From Neorhodopirellula lusitana (lineage in GTDB: Bacteria; Planctomycetota; Planctomycetia; Pirellulales; Pirellulaceae), in assembly GCF_900182915.1 (NCBI RefSeq), contig NZ_FXUG01000018.1, positions 1 through 64,000 of the forward strand: a DNA stretch of 64,000 nucleotides. Direction: 5' to 3'. The notes beneath the pieces are model-generated. The model was given only the letters and a program-made list of their open reading frames with translations. It was not told where the DNA came from and ran no database searches. The number at the start of each line of letters is the position of its first letter. Within the stretch, counting starts at the first letter, position 1. A program made the translations under genes and the position numbers. Positions 10,001 through 17,427 of this stretch are shown piece by piece.

Positions 10001-12440
10001 TCACCTCGTCAACCTGCATCAAATGGGCCAGTTCTCCGCCCATGTCAGCGGCTAGCTTGTCTCGTGATGCTTTGGACTTTCGGGTGGGTGCTTTCGTTGT
10101 CAAGAACGTTTCGTAGGTTGACCTTAAGTCGTGAACGAAATCTTTCTTGTCCGCTTGCGCATCGTGAATCAAACAGCACACAGGGCCAAGTCCGATCGCT
10201 TTAAGACGAGCGAACACGACATCGATGGCGGCTCGTTTCTCACAAACAAATAACACGCGTTGGCCACGTGCGACGTAATCCGCGATCAGGTTCGTGATCG
10301 TTTGCGACTTCCCCGTCCCCGGCGGTCCTTGAACGATGTAGTTGTGTCCCGCACGTGCTTCGCTGATCGCCTGGGCCTGAGTCGGATCGCAGGGAACCAC
10401 ATCAAATCGCTGGTCGACGGGGAGTTCTTGTGGCAGCGCCCGTGTCGCCTCGCGTGGCACGGATGAGAACAACGCTTCAAACGAGGCGTTGTCAGTCCCG
10501 TCGCGAAGCATGGAGTCGTAATCACGTACCAACGACATACGGCGGTACCGGAACGACGCCAGGGTGATGTTGCAAAGATCAACTTGCCAGTGATAAGGAT
10601 TGTCACTGCCGCCTTCCTTCCAGCGGTAGAAGGTTTTCTGCGTCTCGTTTTCAGCAGGAGTCTCCGTTTCGTTGGGTGGAGAGGTCGCTTTCTCTTGTGC
10701 TGGATCAGGGTCGTGTGTCGGGCCAGACCCGTGTGTTGGGTTCGGCCCTGGTTTTGGGTTCGGCCCAGGTGTTGAGCTCGGTTCAGGTGTTGAGTACAGT
10801 TCGTCATCGTCGGCCGCCTGTGCCATCTGATGCGTTCGCGCCGGGATTTCCTTGCGGGTGATCGCTTCGAGATTCGTGGTCGGTTGGCGAACTTTGGATT
10901 CAAAGAGTCGCAAGCCCAGCGGATGGTAGTTGGCGGGATCGTAGCTGTACTGCAGGTCCCCATAATTCCGCACACCGCGACCGCTGACACGCGCACGTCG
11001 TTGATACTGCTGCAATCGTTTCTGAGCCTTGGCGCGGATCAATTCGATCTGCGGTCGCTCGACGATCGATAGTTCCACGGACGTATCGCTGGCGGCGATC
11101 GCGATGCGCAATCGCTCGGCAAGCTCGGCGATCGCCCCGGCCTGAAGCGGAATCGTCACAGGCAATTCGATGCCATACAACTGGTTCATCAGGTGTCGCA
11201 GGACCGGGTTCACCTCGGCGTCTGAATCAGATGCTTCCAAATAATAGGTGTCCCGGACGCCCTTTTTCTTCTTCAGGGTCACACTGACCAACACCAGCGG
11301 TGAATTGTATTTCTGCGGTGGTTTGGACTTCACATCTGCCCAATTGAGGAATGCCATTGCCAATCGTAGGCCACCGAATCCGTACTCCGCTCGTTCGCGG
11401 CGGTCGTCCGTGATGATCCGATCTAACACGCTTGTTGCGTACAAGACTTCTTGGAAATTGATAAAGCTGGAAAGCGACACGGATTTGCCAGCGCCCAAGC
11501 GACGGAGCATCGAGTCATCAGCGATCAGCAGCTTCTTGAGGTCAATCTTGCTGGGATCTAACGACAGAGGAACCGAAGCCTGTGTCAGATTGATGGTTGC
11601 CATCGTGGCCGAAAAGTTCAGCAGTCGATTGCGACGAGTGATCTCAAAGAGTCGGCGACGCAATCGACCGAGGATTGCTGCCGAGCGAGTTTCCTCCGCA
11701 GTTGGCTCCACATCGAGTGAAAGGTCGAAATTAAAGTTGGTGGAGGCATCGCGATAATTCTGGAGCGTCGCGACCATGGACGGTAGATCCTGGACACGTC
11801 GTGCGCGATGCAATTCGGTCATCCGGTAGATCGCTTGCGCGAGCACAGGATGTAACGATTCCTTCAACGCGAATAGGTTGTTGCGGTTCGCGGCGAAGTG
11901 CTGAACCTGGTCCAGGTCGCGGAAATCGATTCCGCACGCCAGGCATGCCAGAATCTGCCCCAGGCTCAGCACATCGGTCAACGGATCATGATGTTGCACC
12001 AAGTGTTCCCAAGTCACGAACCCGTTGACGTACACCGGTCGTTTGAGGGGCACGCTTGCGTCAGCGACGCGTTGATCGCGGTACTGTTGTTGACCTTGCT
12101 TGCCGGTGACTTGGGCGATGTCGTCGACGATCTCCAGCGTCGCCGTATCCGCCGCTTCGATCTGATGAATCTGTGAAACGTTGCGCCGCAACGGTTGCTG
12201 ATCGGCGGCCGAAAAGAAGAGGTGCCCCGCATCGACGCGTAGCATTGCGAGTCCTTCCAACGGAGCGACATGGCCTGCTTCGTGAGTGCTGATGCATTGC
12301 TGCATCAGCGACACGATCGCCGCCAAGACATCCTCCGTTGGCAAGCCGCCCTCAGCGATTGCCGCCTCCAGCATGGCATCGATGGTTGACACATCCACTT
12401 GCCCGCGAATTTCTGGCACGTTCGTTCTCTGATCACTCAT
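7092..12440 (-). CDS. DUF4011 / SF1 helicase / Vsr-like nuclease giant protein with kinase-like N-terminus
   Basis: This 1782-residue protein has several parts. Residues about 15-225 resemble the C-lobe of a Ser/Thr kinase without catalytic motifs (DPLTDVLSLGQILACLACG is like subdomain IX). The DUF4011 signature LFEITRRNRLLNF sits near 265. A Pro-rich linker built of GPNP/GPTH-like units lies at about 545-595. The SF1 helicase core has Walker A QGPPGTGKSQT near 705, Walker B FDEASQV near 1338 and GDQMQLPPS soon after. The last 130 residues resemble the MTES_1575/Vsr-like PD-(D/E)xK nuclease. DUF4011-helicase-Vsr proteins have been reported as a single-gene anti-phage system (Hhe), so a defence role is plausible here but unproven. 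Its ATG overlaps the stop of a peptidase relic. Confidence 0.85.
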   Translation of the reverse strand: MSDQRTNVPEIRGQVDVSTIDAMLEAAIAEGGLPTEDVLAAIVSLMQQCISTHEAGHVAPLEGLAMLRVDAGHLFFSAADQQPLRRNVSQIHQIEAADTATLEIVDDIAQVTGKQGQQQYRDQRVADASVPLKRPVYVNGFVTWEHLVQHHDPLTDVLSLGQILACLACGIDFRDLDQVQHFAANRNNLFALKESLHPVLAQAIYRMTELHRARRVQDLPSMVATLQNYRDASTNFNFDLSLDVEPTAEETRSAAILGRLRRRLFEITRRNRLLNFSATMATINLTQASVPLSLDPSKIDLKKLLIADDSMLRRLGAGKSVSLSSFINFQEVLYATSVLDRIITDDRRERAEYGFGGLRLAMAFLNWADVKSKPPQKYNSPLVLVSVTLKKKKGVRDTYYLEASDSDAEVNPVLRHLMNQLYGIELPVTIPLQAGAIAELAERLRIAIAASDTSVELSIVERPQIELIRAKAQKRLQQYQRRARVSGRGVRNYGDLQYSYDPANYHPLGLRLFESKVRQPTTNLEAITRKEIPARTHQMAQAADDDELYSTPEPSSTPGPNPKPGPNPTHGSGPTHDPDPAQEKATSPPNETETPAENETQKTFYRWKEGGSDNPYHWQVDLCNITLASFRYRRMSLVRDYDSMLRDGTDNASFEALFSSVPREATRALPQELPVDQRFDVVPCDPTQAQAISEARAGHNYIVQGPPGTGKSQTITNLIADYVARGQRVLFVCEKRAAIDVVFARLKAIGLGPVCCLIHDAQADKKDFVHDLRSTYETFLTTKAPTRKSKASRDKLAADMGGELAHLMQVDEVMNTPLDDAGLSLMELLDRCLELESSNGPQAPPTITALDRERLPPYVDWRNNELAIASVAARLQPLQPDGILARHPLSILRCDLVSDSEPLARVTRELATARRSLSQLEEKFESLGLAPSVWQSFECAQSAIAYAEAAAPLARANLLAAVEKNSKASRSLNQKLRYLKRLHDTADESSTVNQNWRQKLSAEDTDIAMSIAEQCEGRLTSLLSPRWWRLRGLLNRSYDFTAHAIRPSWVSVLLQLQTEHDHARAVDVRTRKLQDEYGLEDDPLQWNDRITDLRKMLSEQPDLQAQLHEPMLQSRDAGDTLQQIADAREQLTSVQESLDSICDAWSDLLLPELGQRLATMENSLDQVPRFLTVLESLQPMPERLAWALRRLPVSHNELERTLADETYQRQLRRNPSAESFSGGTRNSNAQQLRSLYGKWLRSNSDEVLHQVVERFAAHVQQADDVSPASRDEKRWRKSYQKGRRELEHEFGKQMRYKPIRKLLSGETRQVIVDLKPVWLMSPLSVSETLPLDDDVDVVIFDEASQVTLEEAVPSLCRGRQSIVVGDQMQLPPSDFFSSKSSADDEDDEFAVRDEEGDNVHYDLSSASFLDFADRNLPSTMLGWHYRSRSESLISFSNWRFYNGRLLTVPEERLRGKPISFHFMENGCYENRKNRCEAEHIAGLVRELLCGTTPSSDPDNPTNGLPESLPKNPTIGVIAFSEAQQSEIESALSRLAEQDRDFAEKLDAELVREDDGQFVGLLVKNLENIQGDERDIVLMSICYGPDPQGKIRMNFGPINRSGGEKRLNVAFSRAKHHMAIVTSIRYGAITNDYNNGAATLQDYLQYAEAISDRRSEQAAGLLARIGRQRVGSTFDSEVSDSVLKEQVSAALRAAGWQVDLNVGQSHFRIDIAVRSSEDETYRLGILLDDASYRESDPFERDVQRPQLLEDFGWQITHVLAKDWYLDAQSETQRLLKRLGASVY

Positions 12441-12640
12441 ATTTGCCAGCCTTTGCCAACACGACGTGTTTGTTGTCGTCGAGTTCGTTCCACTGTTTGG
12501 CTCGCATTCTCAATTACGTTTCGTTTACGTAACTGATAATGCTAACGAAGCATCGAGCGCAGAAACAGGCAGGCAGAGAGCTTCACCCGTCAACATCGAA
12601 CGTTTGCCCAGACGTTTAACCAGCAACGCCTTGCTTCCTC
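12433..12640 (-). pseudogene. Relic of an HExxH-peptidase gene: C-terminal codons plus 5' flank, middle deleted
   Basis: On the minus strand at 12433-12505 the reading MRAKQWNELDDNKHVVLAKA is nearly the same as the last residues of the intact peptidase encoded at 14162-15394 (MRVKQWDELDNSKHDLLAKA). The relic frame ends in TGA inside ATGAGTGA, overlapping the helicase start by 8 bases. Just beyond it, 12539-12640 resembles the sequence upstream of the intact peptidase (about 15401-15490): both share ATGCTAACGAA, a CAGRCAGGCA block and ACCAGCAACGC. The coding body of about 1.2 kb is missing. The rest of the gap to 12928 shows no gene. Confidence 0.75.
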
Positions 12641-12928
12641 GCGCCGGTTTACAAAGACAACACCGGATCGAATCACATGACGTTTTCGCATCAGATTTCG
12701 TAATTGCTCCAGTGAGACAGATCGACTGGCTCAGCGCTCTTTGTGGATCGTTTGTGGTGCAAATCGCTCGGCCGGGATAGAATTAACGAATGCGCGAACA
12801 GATACTCCGATCAATGATTTGCTGTATCGCATTTAGCATTGGCGACAAGCACGATTGCATTTGGGGCAATCCGACTCAGCTTTCAGTCACGGGAGAATAC
12901 AGTCGACGACTCAAACAAAGCTTGCGTG

Positions 12929-14044
12929 ATGCCATCCGTCAATCCGTACCAGGCTGCCAGTCCAGTCATTGATGATCGCAAGAACCTCGCCTTTGATTCC
13001 GTCATCGAGTCGAGCGACTACGCGGCGTTGCTTCCGCATCGTGACTTGGAAGCAATCCTCATCAAGATCTTGTTTGGATTGCTAGTTTTCATGTCCGTCG
13101 TGTTTGCCGCAATGATCATCATGGCGTTAGTGCTGCGTGGTTGGCATGAAAGCCTGATCCCCGTCGCTATTTTGACTGTTGTCATGATGACGGGCACAGC
13201 GTATCTGGTTCGATACACTCGGGCGGGGCAGCGTTCTCGTGGCAAGCTCAAGCACAACCCCGACCTACTCAGCGTTGCACGCGGCGAATTGACTGAACTG
13301 GGAATCGCCTTCTACGACGGTACGCGTCAACACTGGTTCGGCCCCCAGTATCTAGTCAACACGGTGGTTTCAGATGTAGGAGTCCGCGTGTACGTCGATC
13401 AAAACCCGTACCGCTACTTGGCACTCACATCTCGTATGTTCGATAGTTACAGCGTCAAGGTAGCGGAACGATTGAGACAGCATTGGTGTGATCAGGCCGC
13501 CCACGCGACCGACCCCGGTGTGCCTGCGGGCTTGGATGCGTGGACGGCGCTCAACCCAATGCCGGAGGACGCCATCGCGTTTGTCGGCACGGTGACGATG
13601 ACGCAACCGATGCGGACGCCCGAAGTTCGGAAAATCGCGATCATCGAGTCGATATCTATCCTGGGCATGATCCTGATCGGAGTGATCTGCAATGGTGCCG
13701 ATCTCTTCTGGTTCGGTTACGCGGCAATCGCATACGCGTTGTTCGCCCTCTACTTCAATGCAAAACGATGGTGGCAATACTTTCACGGCACGTCAGTGAA
13801 CGCATGGAACCAACGCGGCTGGATTTCGTTGACTGAGCTTGCAATCTTGATGGGGAGTCGTGGAGTGCGAATGCCACTCAGAGAAGTTGGCAACTATGTC
13901 GACCACGGCAGCACACTGGAAATTGCCACTTCCGAAGGGGGCACCTTTTTCATCGCCCGAGACCATGTCGCTAGTGATGCAGACTGGACGCAAATGGTCC
14001 ACGGATGCCGAGCAATCGTGAAGCACGAACAACTTAGCCGGTAG
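12929..14044 (+). CDS. Four-helix membrane protein of unknown function (NPYQ-type N-terminus)
   Basis: A protein of about 371 residues from the ATG at 12929. This start gives MPSVNPYQAASP, an N-terminal pattern seen in many planctomycete membrane proteins. In-frame codons further upstream look non-coding. There are two pairs of membrane segments, about residues 43-68 with 76-95 and about 225-243 with 247-265. Soluble regions between and after the pairs contain repeated short beta-like strands. Each half begins with a helix pair followed by a YcxB-like soluble stretch, suggesting an internal duplication. No catalytic motif is visible. It sits between two minus-strand genes. Confidence 0.75.
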   Translation: MPSVNPYQAASPVIDDRKNLAFDSVIESSDYAALLPHRDLEAILIKILFGLLVFMSVVFAAMIIMALVLRGWHESLIPVAILTVVMMTGTAYLVRYTRAGQRSRGKLKHNPDLLSVARGELTELGIAFYDGTRQHWFGPQYLVNTVVSDVGVRVYVDQNPYRYLALTSRMFDSYSVKVAERLRQHWCDQAAHATDPGVPAGLDAWTALNPMPEDAIAFVGTVTMTQPMRTPEVRKIAIIESISILGMILIGVICNGADLFWFGYAAIAYALFALYFNAKRWWQYFHGTSVNAWNQRGWISLTELAILMGSRGVRMPLREVGNYVDHGSTLEIATSEGGTFFIARDHVASDADWTQMVHGCRAIVKHEQLSR

Positions 14045-14161
14045 GGATGCAGGAAGTGTTGCAGGTTGTAGCGACTCTTGATCATCTCGGTGGCTTGCGA
14101 CGCGAGAGCTTCGGGTAGGGCGGTGGTGAAATTGTGCGTCTTGTTCTCAGTGACGCTCCGC
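14045..14161. other. Intergenic stretch after the peptidase stop, with a possible helicase-start relic
   Basis: On the minus strand the sequence after the peptidase stop begins AAATGAGCGGAG and then carries GAGAACAAGACGCACAATTTC. This weakly resembles the start of the helicase gene (ATGAGTGAT followed by GAGAACGAACGTGCCAGAAATTC). If real, it would be the decayed partner of the peptidase relic at 12433-12640. The rest has a protein-like minus-strand reading (ALPEALASQATEMIKSRYNL) that I cannot assign. Confidence 0.25.
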
Positions 14162-15394
14162 TCATTTCTTGTCGGCCTTCGCCAGCAAGTCATGCTTGCT
14201 GTTGTCAAGTTCGTCCCACTGCTTGACTCGCATTTTCAGTTCCTTACGCGCGATGTCCCGAAACACATCACTGATCGAAAACATTTCAGCGCACTCCATT
14301 GCGGCAGCCAACGGTAAGACATCCAGCTCCCGGTCAGTCGTGGCAAAATCCAGCAGCAAGTAAGCAAAGTATTGTTGGACCGTTGGGTCCAGTTTGCTGA
14401 TCTGCCACGCGAGACTCTTCAAGTCCTTGTTAAGAATTTTCGTCCATTGGTATTGTTCAAAAAATAGACGTGCGTGAGCCAACGATGCATCGCTGCGAAA
14501 CCAGTCATGCCGCAACATCGCGTCGAGTGTTAGCTGTGTTAAGCGACTGATCTTTTCACGTTGAAGCAAATCCATTTGATCGAGTTGTGCATCGCGGCCG
14601 ATCATGGAATCGACTTTCGCGTGAACCTCATCGGACGAGTCAGCCCAAAGCTTCAGCGAACGAGCGCGAATGAACAATTCTGGATGCGTCACTTGATCCG
14701 ACTTGACGCTGCCTGTGGCAAAAATCTCGTCTGCCTGATTGAGGTAGCTGTCTGGGTCAACTTCACTGGCTTGTGTCCCGACTTTGATCAGGGAGGCGAT
14801 CGCTGGCAACGGATCACCCAACACGGTGCTAGCGACACGATCACAAAAAATTTCAGTATACAGGCGGCGCAAACGATCGGATTGGATGTGAGCATCAGCG
14901 GCATTCGCGTCGTTGCAGAGAGCATCCAATAGCAATAGCGTTGTGTGGTGTCGGCAATCATCCACTTGCCACAGCACAACGTGGCCCAACTCATGGGCTA
15001 GAACAGCAGTCAATTCCTGATCGCTAAATTCCGTTAGCAACGGCCCTTCGATCAACAGATCGGCATGGTCGGGGATCGACATCGCCGCCGCGTTCCAGCC
15101 GTTCGGATTTTGCACTTGGTACAGCGTCACAGGGATTTTCAGTCGCAGCGTTTCGGCGACCCTGTCAACGAGCGAGTACACACGCTCGTTTTTACCGCGA
15201 TCAATCCGAACCGTGGTGCGGAGCAGTTCCAAGCGAATCGACTCCACATCCATCCGTGCAAAGCGATCCGAGTGCATCCACTGCCAGGCATCAGGCATGT
15301 GGGTCTGCAAAAAGGTAGCCAGTTCGTTCAGATAGGGAGGAACAAGCCGATCGATTGCCAGAGGTTCATTCGCCGGTTTTTTTCCCGTATGCAT
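14162..15394 (-). CDS. Zinc metallopeptidase with HELGH motif (M48-like), probably cytoplasmic
   Basis: This 410-residue protein has the zinc-binding motif HELGH at residues 134-138 within LTAVLAHELGHVVLW. A downstream acidic candidate for the third zinc ligand is E in LYTEIFCDRVAST, near residue 190. This arrangement fits M48-type gluzincins, but no membrane segment or signal peptide is visible, unlike HtpX. The C-terminal half is alpha-helical and of unknown role. The ATG at 15394 is the only reasonable start. The 3' end of a paralogue survives immediately upstream of the DUF4011 helicase, suggesting that this peptidase type was once in an operon with that helicase. Confidence 0.8.
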   Translation of the reverse strand: MHTGKKPANEPLAIDRLVPPYLNELATFLQTHMPDAWQWMHSDRFARMDVESIRLELLRTTVRIDRGKNERVYSLVDRVAETLRLKIPVTLYQVQNPNGWNAAAMSIPDHADLLIEGPLLTEFSDQELTAVLAHELGHVVLWQVDDCRHHTTLLLLDALCNDANAADAHIQSDRLRRLYTEIFCDRVASTVLGDPLPAIASLIKVGTQASEVDPDSYLNQADEIFATGSVKSDQVTHPELFIRARSLKLWADSSDEVHAKVDSMIGRDAQLDQMDLLQREKISRLTQLTLDAMLRHDWFRSDASLAHARLFFEQYQWTKILNKDLKSLAWQISKLDPTVQQYFAYLLLDFATTDRELDVLPLAAAMECAEMFSISDVFRDIARKELKMRVKQWDELDNSKHDLLAKADKK

Positions 15395-15514
15395 GCTGCG
15401 ATGCTAACGAAACCTGGGAACCAAAAACAGACAGGCACCGGCAGGACGGATCAGGTGAGCGTAGCGGAGAACCAGCGACCAGCAACGCGTCGCTCTGAAA
15501 TCGAGCCACTAAAC

Positions 15515-15574
15515 CGCGTCACGCCTTCGTGCAAACGGTACAAAAGAAAATAGCCGAAAGTTCAGTCGATGCCC
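15515..15574 (+). pseudogene. Relic of the 3' end of a VWA-protein gene
   Basis: Read from 15521 the frame gives HAFVQTVQKKIAESSVDA. This matches DAFVQAEQKKLAESSGETFGDA near the C-terminus of the VWA protein encoded at 5893-7098. The DNA also matches, with ACGCCTTCGTGCAA and GAAAGTTCAG shared, and I count roughly three quarters of about 50 aligned bases as identical. The fragment has no start, and the frame runs into unrelated sequence. It lies on the upstream side of the intact peptidase gene. Confidence 0.7.
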
Positions 15575-15579
15575 CCCGG

Positions 15580-15611
15580 GATATCTCCGCTTCGAAGATA
15601 TCTCCGCTTCG
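15580..15611. repeat. Two tandem copies of a 17-bp unit (GATATCTCCGCTTCGAA)
   Basis: GATATCTCCGCTTCGA occurs at 15580 and again 17 bases later at 15597, the second copy complete to TTCG. It lies between the VWA relic and the broken transposase, in non-coding sequence. Confidence 0.8.
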
Positions 15612-15627
15612 CCACGGTCGCACTCGC

Positions 15628-15887
15628 TCAGGTCGACGCTCGACTCAGGGTCATTGGCATGACGGCCCGGACCGGATTCAGGTCCATCCATGCTAAACGC
15701 CAGCAAACCCGTTTCATCAAAGATTTGCTAAGCCTTAAAGCGACCTACCTAAAAACGGCCCGTGCATTGCTCATGCATCTTGCTCATCTGAGCGATCGGT
15801 TCGGCCATCGCCCTGATGAACCAAGAAACATCTAAACAACGTTCCTGCACCTCAGCCAAACGAGCTGAGTTTGCTGCTAACAACTTA
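15628..15887 (-). pseudogene. Broken REP-associated Y1 transposase (RAYT/IS200-like) fragment
   Basis: The minus-strand reading contains CLDVSWFIRAMAEPIAQ, then EQCTGRF-stop-VGRFKA-stop-QIFDETGLLA, and after a frameshift MDLNPVRAVMPMTL. These match in order the family blocks of REP-associated tyrosine transposases (xSWFMRxLxEPIAR, CTGRFWEGRFKSQALLDE, YVDLNPVRAG). The tryptophan codon of the CTGRFWEGRF block has become TAG. At least two stops and one frameshift make it non-functional, and the N-terminal catalytic HUH half is missing. Its 5' side abuts the stop of the small lipoprotein gene. Confidence 0.8.
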
Positions 15888-16067
15888 TCAAAAGCCTTCT
15901 TCCTCAAAGCCTTCTGCTGCATTTGCGCGATTAGTCGCTTCGACAATCTCGGGATTATCGTCCAGAAAGTTGGTGATCTCGTCGGGAGATGGCGGTTTGT
16001 TGTCCCCACCGCAACCCACTACAGTGAATAACGCGAGGGCAAACAGAATGGAGGTCAAGGATTTCAT
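15888..16067 (-). CDS. Small lipoprotein partner of the DUF1559 protein
   Basis: A 59-residue protein starting MKSLTSILFALALFTVVGCG. It has a typical lipoprotein signal with lipobox VVGC, the lipid-modified Cys being residue 19. A short acidic tail contains PPSPDEITNFLDDNP and ends EEEGF. In planctomycetes a short lipoprotein of this kind often follows a DUF1559 gene, as here, where the DUF1559 gene ends 140 bases upstream on the same strand. The gene is below usual length cut-offs and easily missed. Its function is unknown, probably periplasmic and linked to the DUF1559 protein. Confidence 0.75.
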   Translation of the reverse strand: MKSLTSILFALALFTVVGCGGDNKPPSPDEITNFLDDNPEIVEATNRANAAEGFEEEGF

Positions 16068-16134
16068 GGTTTACTTGCCAGTTCGGGAACCAGTGGAAGA
16101 TAGAGGTCGTAAAAGAAACGGTGGTGTCCAGCCA

Positions 16135-16169
16135 GGACGCCTCGAAGGCTTCAAGCAAACGAGGCGTCT
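16135..16169 (-). terminator. Hairpin between the DUF1559 gene and the lipoprotein gene
   Basis: GACGCCTCG at 16136-16144 pairs perfectly with CGAGGCGTC at 16160-16168 around a 15-base loop, with a possible extra G-U pair. It lies 38 bases after the DUF1559 stop and before the lipoprotein gene, on the same transcript. No U-run follows directly. It may therefore be an mRNA-processing or stability hairpin, or an attenuator, rather than a classical terminator. Confidence 0.5.
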
Positions 16170-16206
16170 AGCTGTGACAAAAAATTCAGGCACAGCCCAA
16201 AAAGTC

Positions 16207-17427
16207 TTAGAACTCCTCGCTGATGATCTCTTTTGAAGCTCTGGTTCCGAGTGAACCCCACAATCCGAAGGGGCTGGCACTACCGTCAGCCAGACCATTA
16301 CCAACAACTTCGGCTGTCGAATCACCGGCTTCGATCGAATCCGTGATGAACTTGACGGCTCCATCACTCATCAAAACATGAGCACCACCTTGGTGGCGGC
16401 TTGAAGCTGACAAGACACCTGCACCAAGTCTACCCCGTGAAAGGCAAAGCTCAGTATTCGGTGGCAAGATCGTTGTGAATGCGGTGTAGCTAGGGAGTCC
16501 TGCAGCGTATTTCATGCCTCGGTTGTTCTCGCCACCACCGTAGTTCGTGACTGTCCCGCCACTGAAATCCCAAAACTGTGGACGAGAGGCGTCAAGCGCC
16601 TGTCGGCACCATGTCGACCGAAGACCACTGGTCTGGTTCGTGGTCAGGTTTGCTCCATTTCGGCGGCTTGCAGGACCAGCACTATTGCCAGCGAAGTGGG
16701 AACGTTTGTCTTGATCACCAAGGTCTGTGATAATTTCGCCCATGCAAATGGTGTTTGACAATCCGTCAAGAACGTCCCGGAAACGGGTCACGACACGAGG
16801 CACATAGAAACCTCGCTGCCATTTTTTCAATCGTTCGACCTTTGCGGTATCTTCGACCCCGTTTCGCCCGATAACGCTGCCGTCGCCCAGCATGTAGGAG
16901 TCCCCAAGACAGGCGGCGTAGTTAGTACGCCCTTGTGCGGGCAAGCCGACACCGGGGTCACTCGGGCAACGCAGCGTAGGAATGTTCGTCAAGAACGGAT
17001 CGTAGTTTCCAATAGCCGTATGCTCGGTTAATGAAATATCCACCAGTGGCCCCATCGGTGGGATCGTGCCGCCGGTTGCTTGGTAGGGGTTTGCGAACTG
17101 CTCCCAAACCGCTTGTTGCTCCATGAACGGCAAGAGACCGGGCCAATGACTTAGCCAATTCAGGTTATTGGCCGTCGTGCCAGCTCTGCTGTTGCCTGAA
17201 TTCAGTTGGTACGTCCCACCCATGTACTTACCGTTCTTCTTGTAAGCACTGTGGTAGTTGTGGACCGCCAAACCAATTTGCTTGAAGTTGTTACTGCAGC
17301 TCATTCGACGTGCAGCTTCTCGGGCGGCCTGAACTGCCGGCAACAGCAATCCAACGAGGACCCCGATGATGGCAATCACCACCAACAACTCAACTAAAGT
17401 GAAACCATGATTCTTACGTTCTTTCAT
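16207..17427 (-). CDS. DUF1559 domain protein with type IV prepilin-like N-terminus
   Basis: From the ATG at 17427 (a TTG four codons upstream is less likely) the protein has about 406 residues. It begins MKERKNHGFTLVELLVVIAI, a type IV prepilin/pseudopilin signal: cleavage would follow the Gly, leaving Phe with Glu at +5 and a hydrophobic helix. The SCSNNFKQIGLAVHNYHSAY segment is the hallmark of DUF1559, a family greatly expanded in planctomycetes. The C-terminal region has SSRHQGGAHVLMSDGAVKFI, the usual DUF1559 end motif. It is probably exported and anchored as a pseudopilin-like surface or periplasmic protein. Its partner lipoprotein follows. Confidence 0.95.
   Translation of the reverse strand: MKERKNHGFTLVELLVVIAIIGVLVGLLLPAVQAAREAARRMSCSNNFKQIGLAVHNYHSAYKKNGKYMGGTYQLNSGNSRAGTTANNLNWLSHWPGLLPFMEQQAVWEQFANPYQATGGTIPPMGPLVDISLTEHTAIGNYDPFLTNIPTLRCPSDPGVGLPAQGRTNYAACLGDSYMLGDGSVIGRNGVEDTAKVERLKKWQRGFYVPRVVTRFRDVLDGLSNTICMGEIITDLGDQDKRSHFAGNSAGPASRRNGANLTTNQTSGLRSTWCRQALDASRPQFWDFSGGTVTNYGGGENNRGMKYAAGLPSYTAFTTILPPNTELCLSRGRLGAGVLSASSRHQGGAHVLMSDGAVKFITDSIEAGDSTAEVVGNGLADGSASPFGLWGSLGTRASKEIISEEF

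Noticed and set aside
10681-10800. Possible recent repeat insertion in the helicase gene
   Set aside because: The GPNP/GPTH-coding repeats are in frame and form a low-complexity linker between domains, which is ordinary in such large proteins.
13894-14208. 105-codon minus-strand frame behind the peptidase gene
   Set aside because: Overlaps both neighbours out of frame. Only the short ALPEALASQATEM stretch looks protein-like and has no recognised family.
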